NCBI GenBank assembly: GCA_963921195.1
Contig: OY992539.1
Location: 130,724,682-130,788,681 of the forward strand
DNA length: 64,000 nt
Source: Pegoplata infirma
Taxonomy: Eukaryota > Arthropoda > Insecta > Diptera > Anthomyiidae
Direction: 5' to 3'
Shown here one piece after another: positions 56,971-64,000 of this stretch (within the stretch, counting starts at the first letter, position 1; the number at the start of each line of letters is the position of its first letter). Under the pieces are notes generated by a model. The model made no database searches, was not told the DNA's origin, and was given only the letters and a program-made list of their open reading frames with translations. The translations under genes were made by a program, and so were the position numbers.

Positions 56971-58055
56971 TATACCCTCCACTCTAGTGATAGAGGGTAT
57001 ATATAAGTTTGTCATTCCGTTGGTAACACATCGAAATATTGGTCTAGGACCCCATAAAGTATATATATTTATGATCCTCGATCGATTTTAAGTCGATCTA
57101 GCGATGTCCGTCCGTCCGTCCGTCCGTCCGTCCGTCCGTCCGTCCGTCCGTCCGTCCGACCGTCCGTCTGTCTGTCTGTCTGTTCGTCCGTAGAAAACAC
57201 GCTAACTTTTGAAAGACTTTACAGAGGCTACTGAAGTTTGGCATACATGTTTGTCATTTACCTGGTCAGGTTGGTATTGCAATCCAGCCAAATTGGTCCA
57301 GTGGTTCAAAAGTTATGAGCAAAAGAGTAAATTTCGGCCAGGGTGTTTCGATAATTTACGAAATAAAAAACACGATAACTTTCGAAAGACCACAATGAGA
57401 CTACTGAAGCTTGGCATGTGTCTTTACCGTTCCCCGGGTCTGTTTGGTATTAAATTCCAGCTCAATCGGTCCAGTGGTTCAAAAGTTATAAGCAAAACCC
57501 TGAATTGCAGATTAGTTTCATCTAAAATGCCACGTGTTTAACAAGTTTTAAATGCATTGGTGGTAACTAAACAATGCTTTTCAAACTTGTTTAATTTTAA
57601 AGCAATGCTTTTTAAACTTGTTTAGTTTTAAAAGCATTGGTAACTTAAAAATTACACTCGAAAAAAATTTTACACTCAAAAAAAATTGTACACTCAAAAA
57701 AATTTTACACTCAAAAAAAATTTTACACTCAAAAAAAAATTTACACAAAAAAAATTTTTTTTTTTTTACAAAAATTACAATATTTTGTGTACATACGTAC
57801 GTGCATTCACTCAGAAATATTTTTACAGTAAAAAAAAACATTACACTCGAAAAAAATTTTACACTCAAAAAAAAAAATTGTAATTTTTCTTTTTTAAAAA
57901 AAAAATGACAAAAAAGAGTTTTTTACTCAAAATAAAATATTTCTAATTAAAATTGTTAATTTTTTTCACGTTAAAAAATGTAATACCCTTTAAAAAAATG
58001 CATTGTGGAGGGTATTCATAGATTCGGCAAAGTCGAATTTAACTTTTCTACTTGT
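56971..58055 (-). mobile_element. Complete mini-me family A element
   Basis: 3' hairpin at 56971-57001, (TA)n, then an extended (GTCC)n/(GTCT)n tract at 57105-57183, the two-repeat block (57200-57540, holding a 110-codon plus frame), a tandem run of TTACACTCAAAAAAATT (57650-57880), and on the minus strand the start ACAAGTAGAAAAGTTAAATT at 58055. F1 and the right arm of F2 give the empty site, with no evident target duplication. Confidence 0.85.
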
Positions 58056-58725
58056 TCAATCTGATTATGACCATTAATCGATATATCGACAATTTGGCTT
58101 CAATTTTACTGAATTTTGGGAATAAAACTAAATTTTGTTTAAATTTAAAGAAAGAAAAATTTAAATTCATTTTTCTCTTAACAGATCAAGTCTGATATAT
58201 TACGAAGAAAATTAGAGATCTTTTAAAAATATTAATTTTGCGTGCATTTGAGTAAAAATGCAGATATTCATTCAGTTTTATACAAATACAGTTATATTTG
58301 TGTGTTATTACATTTTTACCGAAATAAACAAAACGAACTGTTTTTGTATAAAACTTAATTTATGCATTTTTGTTCAAATGCATGCAAATTCTACAATTTT
58401 TGACAGATTTTATTAAAAAACCTCTTATTTTCTTCGTAATAAATCAAACTTTAACTTTGCATACAGAAATAAATTTTTTAAATTTTGTAACTTACAAGGG
58501 AAGTCTCCCTGGAGTCACATTCCGATCTTCACGAAATTTGAATATGTTGTTCAGAACGAAAATTAATTCCACACGTAATTTTTTAGCGGGCCAAAGTCAT
58601 TTTTAGGAGGGATCGATTTATACGGTGGGAAATTCACCTTTTTCAGATCTTTACGATTTACGACTATTTAAATAAAATTGATATCCCAATAAACACAAGA
58701 ACGATGTGATAGCGTAAACATTATT

Positions 58726-58975
58726 GCCCGTGTAAAAATGCATTAGATCTTATCTTAACTGTTCATATATGTTCATATATGATCGTATCTGATTGCAAAT
58801 AATTATATCTGAAATGTCGAAAATCGGGATCTAATTATATCTCGGATTTGGCCAACATTGCCACAAAATTGACATTTAATTATATCTGACCAGATATAAT
58901 TATATACAATCAGATGCAATCATATATAATTAGATAAAAGTAGATCTGACAAGATCTAACCGATTTTTACACGGG
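58726..58975. mobile_element. 250-bp MITE with CCCGTGTAAAAAT ends
   Basis: CCCGTGTAAAAATGCATTAG at the left, CCGATTTTTACACGGG at the right, with TAGATCTTATC / GACAAGATCTA just inside. The interior repeats ATTATATCTGA in both orientations. Relative of 10104-10342. Confidence 0.75.
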
Positions 58976-59160
58976 TACCTATATGATAAATACTTGAAGA
59001 GACTAATGAAAAATAAATTCCAAACAAAAATTGGAAAATTTGAATTTGAAATAAACTTCAAAAATTATTATATTTATTTAAAAACTTTGTGAACATAAAA
59101 TGTAATTGTTCTAAAAACAAAATCGTGCTTTTATGATATATTTTTTTTTCTCAATCATCG

Positions 59161-59511
59161 TTGTACTGTAAGTACTCATGTTTTACTAATATTTTCAATA
59201 AAATGCTGCGGCCAAATCGACATATTGAAAACATAATTGCTAATACTATCGATAATTATATCAGCAACGATATCACCAACGATATCGCCAATGATATAAT
59301 AATCGCCTGGAATAACGATATATTTTCAATACTAGACTGGACAAAGGCGATTCAACTATCGTTCTACCGATGGCGAAACGGAAAGAAAAAGTACACTTTA
59401 AAAAATTACCGTTTCTTCTCCCCTTATTTGAACCCCCTAATTGTGAATTTGGCCGCTAAAAAAAATACGTGTCCTTTTATTTTGTCTACTCTAAAAAATA
59501 AAAGGAATTAA
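59161..59511 (+). CDS. Unproven 116-codon frame inside foldback F2
   Basis: The longest plus-strand frame in this part. The segment around codons 24-50 encodes repeated N-D-I units because the DNA repeats ATATCACCAACG-like 12-mers; the rest (for example WTKAIQLSFYRWRNGKKKY) is of ordinary composition. I recognise no family, see no splice context and no second copy. It could be a transposon-encoded remnant or chance. Frame, start and product are uncertain. Confidence 0.12.
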   Translation: MYCKYSCFTNIFNKMLRPNRHIENIIANTIDNYISNDITNDIANDIIIAWNNDIFSILDWTKAIQLSFYRWRNGKKKYTLKNYRFFSPYLNPLIVNLAAKKNTCPFILSTLKNKRN

Positions 59512-59823
59512 ATAAAGATGCGTGGGTGACACTAAAAACGGTGACACTAAAAACACTTTCCTTGTTAGTTGAATTTACAATACAATTTACTTTTTCTTCT
59601 TAATTTCGTTTAAATTGAAGTAAAGTTGTCGATATATTGATGAATAGATTCGCTAATCAGATTAAAAAATGTTGTATGAAGACTTAATAAAGCATTAAGC
59701 TACAAATAATTTAAAATCAAAAATAATGAAATCCACCGATCTGGTCCGGAGATATTTTTATTTAAGTAAAACCTTGTTTTTAAAAAGTTGAAAATTTTCG
59801 AATTTTTTTATTTTTTTAAAACC

Positions 59824-61080
59824 AAAAAGTTTTGTAACTTCGATTTGTAACTTGGATAATATTTCACCTGCTGGTGAATAAAAACATTTTTCACCAGCTG
59901 GTGAATAAAACGTAACATAATTATTTTTCACCAAAAAAAAATTTTTTCATAATATTTTTTTCATCAATTTTATTTTTTCATCAATTTTATTTTTTCATCA
60001 ATTTTATTTTTTTTTAATATTTTTCTTTTTCTCAAATTTTTTTTTTTTTTCATAAAAAAAGCAATTATTTATTTTGCAGCAAAAAAAATGTTCACCGATT
60101 TTTTTCATAAATTAGTTTTTTCATTAATTACACTGTGCTAGATGCAAAAATTAACAAGTTGGGCACCCTGGTAAAGCTAATTCTGGTACGCTGAATTCAA
60201 TGGTGCTAGCCGTTTTTTGAAGTTAGCGCTTCGCTCACGATTTAAAATTGTAAAGCCTAGGTACTACAAAAATTAAATTGTTATGCTTTTGGGAAAGTTT
60301 TTAAATATAAATTTAGAAAATCCAATTTTTGTGTCTGTAATGTATTGTATTCTACTCATTTTAAGAAAATAATAGCAAAATAAAAAAAAAATGGAAAAAA
60401 AAAATTTCGCGAAAAATAAATCGCGGAAAACAATTTCCGCGAATAATTTTTTTTCTTGTATATTAGTTTAGATGATAAAAATTCAGCGATTGTCTAAATT
60501 ATATGAAAAAAACATTTTTTTTTTCATTAAAAATAAAAAAAAAATAGTCGCGAATATCGCTAATTCATACGTTAACTTTGAACAAACTGATATTACAAAG
60601 GGATTTAGTGTACACGAACTAGTTTTACCAGATGGCTGTTGTAAACTCAAATAAACCTAAAAATATTTATATTGAACCAATTTTTTCACGAAAATAAACA
60701 TTATTCGCGAACAAAAAATCTTTTAAGCGAAAAAATCCACGGCAAAAATTTTTTTTTATAAAAAAACAATTATTTTTTAACAAAAATGTTTTTTTCATAA
60801 TTTTTTTTTTTCATAAATTACTTTTTCATTAGTTTTTTTTTTTCATTAATTGTTTTAAATTTTTTTTCATAAAGTTTTTATGTAAAAATGTTTTTTTTTT
60901 TTTTGCAATAAACATATTTTTTTTTTTCATAATTTTTTTTGTCATATTTTTTTTATAATTTTTTTTTTAACAAAACTTTTATTTGTTTTCTTCAAATTTT
61001 TTTTTTATAAATTTTTTTTTTTTTTAAATTTTTTCACTGAAGTCTAAACTCTTTCACCAAGTGACAACTTCTGACATAAA
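59824..61080. repeat. CACCAGCTGGTGAA / T(n)CATCAATTTTA repeat region
   Basis: TTTGTAACTTGGATAATATT and CACCAGCTGGTGAATAAAA match 14766-14830; T-rich CATCAATTTTA units follow (59935-60050). T(n)CATAA/T(n)CATTAATT units resume at 60790-61040. Between them (60120-60750) is unrelated DNA with TTCGCGAAAAATAAATCGCG and TATTCGCGAAC motifs, perhaps a nested foldback element holding a 60-codon frame (60472-60654). Confidence 0.5.
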
Positions 61081-61113
61081 AACGTTCCATTTTCTTAACA
61101 AATGTACAAAAAA

Positions 61114-61746
61114 ACAAGTGAGAGTGTTAAATTCGGCTGTGCCGAATCTTGTATACCCTCCAACGCTAAAAAAAATAAAATAAAAATTGCAGTTAACAAA
61201 ATCTCTCTGGTCAAAAATGTTTACAAATTTAATTTCTATGCTTTTTGTACAAAAGATATACAATTTCATCATTATATAAATTATTTACTAATATCCACGC
61301 CCACAAAAGGGGGCGGACCAAAAAAAAAGAAATGTTCACATCCCCTGGATCCAAGTCCAAGACTTTGAACTTTTTCAAGCATAAAAATGTTTCATTTGTT
61401 TAACAAAAATACAGAAAAACTATAAAAAGTAACCTTTTTTTCATGGGTTGGTTTACTTCGTCAAGGGGAACTTTTTCCCCCCCGGTCCGATTTTGCCCAT
61501 CTCCGAACTTAACCAGCCTATGAACATAAGACATGTATGTGCCAAATTTCAGGAGTCTCGCACTTTTATTTTGGACTGTATCGTGTCTTCCACAGACGGA
61601 CGGACAGACGGACATCGCTAGAATGTCTTAGAATCGATCACTGATCAATAATATATATACTTTATGGGGTCCTAGACCGATATTTCAATGCGCTACACAC
61701 GGAATGACAAAGTGAGTATACCCCCATACTGTAGTTGGAGGGTATA
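61114..61746 (+). mobile_element. Mini-me family B element, first of a head-to-tail run
   Basis: ACAAGTGAGAGTGTTAAATT, ATTCGGC-TGT-GCCGAAT palindrome, ATACCCTCC. Includes CCACGCCCACAAAAGGGGGC and CAGACGGACGGACAGACGGACATCGCTAG, then the hairpin ATACCCCCAT...GGAGGGTAT. The next element begins immediately. Confidence 0.85.
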
Positions 61747-62667
61747 ACAAGTAGAAAAGTTAAATTCGACTTGGCCGAATCTATGAATACCCTCCACAAT
61801 GCCCATTTTAAGTGATAATAAATTTTCTAACGTGAAAAAAAAAACAGTTTTGATTAGAAATATTTTATTTTGTTTAAATTTTTTTTTTTTTTAGTAATTT
61901 TTGGAAAAAAAAATAATTTACTATTTTTTTTTTTTTTTGAGTGTAAAATTTTTTTTTGAGTGTAAAATTTTTTCAAGTGTATTTTTTTTTTTTGTTTTGG
62001 TATAAAAATATTTTTGAGTGACAAAAATACGTTGTAAAATATTTTTTGTGACTTACCAATGATTTTAAAACAGGTTTAACGGGTTTTCAACACGTGAATT
62101 TTAAGTGAAGCTAATCTGAAATTCACGGTTTTGCTAATAACTTTTGAACCGCTGGACCGATTTGGCTGAAATTCAATACGAACGAGGCTGGAGGAACGCA
62201 AAATATATATGCCAAGCTTCACCATCCTCAGAATTGCTTCTCGAAAGTTATAGTGCTTTTTATCTCAAAAATTCACGAAAAACCCTTGCCGAAATTCAGT
62301 CTTTTGCTCATAACTTTTGAATAACTGGACCGATTTCGCTGGATTGCAATACCAACCTGACCAGGTAAATGCCAACATATATGCCAAACTTCAGGAGCCT
62401 CCGTTAAGTCTTTCAAAAGTTAGCGTGTTTTCAACAGACAGACAGACAGACAGACAGACGGACAGACGGACAGACGGACAGACGGACAGACGGACAGACG
62501 GACAGACGGACGGACGGACGGACGGACGGACATCGCTAGATCGTTTCAAAATCGATCGAGGATCATGAATATATATACTTTATGGGGTCCTAGACAAATA
62601 TTTCGAGGTGTTACAAACGGAATGACATACTTATATATACCCTCTATCACTAGAGTGGAGGGTATAA
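61747..62667 (+). mobile_element. Mini-me family A element, second of the run
   Basis: Starts ACAAGTAGAAAAG directly at the end of the previous element. The (CAGA)n(CGGA)n tract at 62435-62531 is the longest on this strand (about 24 tetranucleotides). Ends with the ACCCTC...GAGGGTATAAAA hairpin. The 105-codon frame of other copies is interrupted here. Confidence 0.85.
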
Positions 62668-62672
62668 AAAAG

Positions 62673-62920
62673 ACAAGTCAGAGTGCTAAATTCGTTTCGA
62701 ATCGTTTACATTCCCAAAAATATAAAAATATCTTTTTGCTCTTAAGTTATACACTCATTTACCAAATTTACAGCTCTTTTGGTTTGGACTACATCTGGCT
62801 TTCCACAGACAGAAGGACGGATGTATATAGCTAAAGTTTCTTAGAAATGGATCAATAATATATAAACTTAATGAGGTCCTTGACGGATATTTTTATTCCT
62901 TTTGCGGGGAATGGCATATG
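62673..62920 (+). mobile_element. Short diverged mini-me, third of the run
   Basis: ACAAGTCAGAGTGCTAAATT start, then CAGACAGAAGGACGGATG, TATATAGCTAAAG, TCAATAATATATAAACTTA, GAGGTCCTTGACGGATAT and GGGGAATGGCATA. About 250 bp; the hairpin ATACCC...GGGTAT is not intact. Confidence 0.6.
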
Positions 62921-62959
62921 AAAATAATATTATTTTTTCAAAAAAAAAACTTGCTTTGG

Positions 62960-63185
62960 CAAGTACAACCAAATCCTCAGCAAAACATTATCATGATTTT
63001 ATGTTTTGGGCAAGAGTTCGTGTTTCTGCCAAACTTCAGGAAGGTATCTCGTTTATTTTGGGCTGTATCGTGTATTCTACAGACAGACAGATGGGCGTAC
63101 GGACATCGCTTGAATGTCTTAGAATCGATAGCTGATAAATAATTTGCAAACTGTATGGGGTAGATCGGTATTTCGATAAATCTTT
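62960..63185 (+). mobile_element. Mini-me relic, fourth of the run
   Basis: GCCAAACTTCAGGAAGG, GGGCTGTATCGTGT, CTACAGACAGACAGATGGGC, GGACATCGCTTGAATGTC, GAATCGATAGCTGAT and TCGGTATTTCGATAA keep family order. Start missing or altered. Confidence 0.6.
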
Positions 63186-63872
63186 ATTTGCACAGTCATT
63201 TGAGACCAACAAACAGATGGTTAAATTATCAAGAATATATTTATTTATGTGGCCTTAAACATTTTTTTTATTTTCTAAATATTTAGTCCCATTTAATTAA
63301 GATTCAAATTTGCTATTGCAAAATTTCATTTCCGCTGTTTTGCTTTTTGTGTGTTGCAAACCCTAATTGCAATACTTTTCACAGTGTGTGTTAACCAAAA
63401 TAAATGTTTATTTTTATTAATTTTTCTAATATTTAACAAATCAAAAAAAAAAATAATAATAACAACAAAAAAGAAAACATCTTCAGTTGTTTTCATTTCT
63501 GAAAACAAGTGTGTATAAATCTTTAGTGTTTATTTTCTTAATATAAATTCATGACGTAATATTGTTATTTCAAATCTTACCACAAACGATTTTCAGTTGA
63601 TTTTAACGCACAAATTGATGGACAGTTTCTGTAAAAGAGGAAAAACAAAATAAAAATTTAGAACAATTTTACAAAAAATTAAACGCAACGCAATATGACT
63701 ACAAAAATATATTTTAAAACTTATGATGCATTCAATTAAAAATTACGCACAATTGCCACTTATTCAATATATACAAACATATGTGAGTAAATAAATTTAC
63801 AAATAAAATTGTTAAGTGTTGGACTATAAAAAATTTTATGTATGTCGTAAAAAAAAGTTAAATTAAACTCAT
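63186..63872. other. A/T-rich DNA, no gene recognised
   Basis: No element end or coding frame supported. TGTGTTGCAAACCCTAATTG and CACAGTGTGTG near 63349-63388 are not assigned. Confidence 0.35.
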
Positions 63873-64000
63873 TTACAGATGTAAATCGTAAAAGATCAAT
63901 TGTAATTCGAAGATTCTATTTAAAATTCGAATATTTCAATTTTAATTTGAAGATTCTATTTGCTATTCGAAGATTCCAACTGTAATTCGTAAAAGATCAA
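63873..64000 (+). repeat. ~30-bp GTAATTCGAAGATTCTATTT repeat (continues beyond window)
   Basis: Units GTAATTCGAAGATTCTATTT / AAATTCGAATATTTCAATTT / GCTATTCGAAGATTCCAACT match the cluster at 25421-25512. GTAAAAGATCAA occurs at both 63890 and 63989, suggesting a ~100-bp higher-order period. Confidence 0.7.

Larger units (their letters stand above)
56938..59696. mobile_element. Foldback element F2 with a mini-me nested in its left arm
   Basis: Left arm AATGCTTTATCAATTTTACA...CATACAACATTTTT | TCAATCTGATT...CGATATATCGAC is split by the mini-me at 56971-58055. The right arm (59600-59696) has the complements GTCGATATATTG, AATCAGATT, AATGTTGTATG and AAAGCATT. Same family as F1. The interior holds a MITE (58726-58975), inverted AAATGCATGCAAATTCTAC text and a 116-codon frame (59161-59511) of unknown nature with an ATATC-NNCAACG repeat. 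Confidence 0.6.

Noticed and set aside
57581..57908. Overlapping frames on both strands with repeated TLKK/FFECK units
   Set aside because: They are translations of the TTACACTCAAAAAAATT tandem repeat inside a mini-me element.
62317..62568. Frame with TDRQTDRQTDRRTDGQ repeats
   Set aside because: Translation of the (CAGA)n(CGGA)n tract; not a protein.

Overview
This is a very AT-rich stretch of insect DNA, most likely from a higher (schizophoran) fly. It contains many copies of short repeats with (GTCC/GTCT)n and (TA)n cores and a TATACCC...GGGTATA end, the features of dipteran mini-me/DINE-1-type, Helitron-related elements. I find no intact host protein-coding gene, rRNA or genuine tRNA. 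Nearly all open frames of 60-135 codons lie in repeats or A/T-rich DNA and read as chance ORFs. The exceptions are a truncated Tc1-like transposase (two copies from a recent duplication) and a 40-codon spliced-looking fragment inside a TA-flanked element. The window looks like gene-poor, repeat-nested intergenic or heterochromatic DNA.

Layout. 1-5.7 kb: relics of foldback and hAT-like elements and unassigned A/T-rich DNA. 5.78-23.85 kb: one large, nearly identical inverted duplication with arms of 8.07 and 8.08 kb around a 1.9 kb spacer; each arm carries the same older mobile elements. 24.7-25.7 kb: a MITE and a 30-bp-type repeat cluster. 26.58-30.65 kb: a TA-flanked element holding a homogenised 35-bp palindromic minisatellite (about 45 near-perfect units with decayed edges). 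31.5-33.3 kb: a full mini-me element and a TA-flanked MITE. 34.9-37.3 kb: a foldback element split by a TTAA-flanked piggyBac-like element, itself split by two further elements. 38.4-46.8 kb: a mini-me element split by a 7.3 kb TA-flanked composite, which holds an inverted 541-bp satellite cluster and a 2.9 kb element with an exact 8-bp target duplication. 47.2-53.2 kb: a 3.0 kb head-to-tail duplication covering part of a Transib-like element (exact 5-bp duplication), a nested Tc1-like foldback and a mini-me nested in that. 55-60 kb: MITEs and a second foldback-family member split by a mini-me. 61.1-63.2 kb: a head-to-tail run of mini-me elements. The last 130 bp repeat the 25.4 kb cluster.

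Nothing here forms a pathway or operon. What the window offers is a layered record of insertions, from which relative ages and empty sites can be read, and two recent rearrangements: the 8 kb inverted duplication and the 3 kb tandem duplication. Both are so similar copy to copy that assembly error must be excluded first. Element family names rest on termini, target duplications and structure seen in the sequence; no database search was possible.
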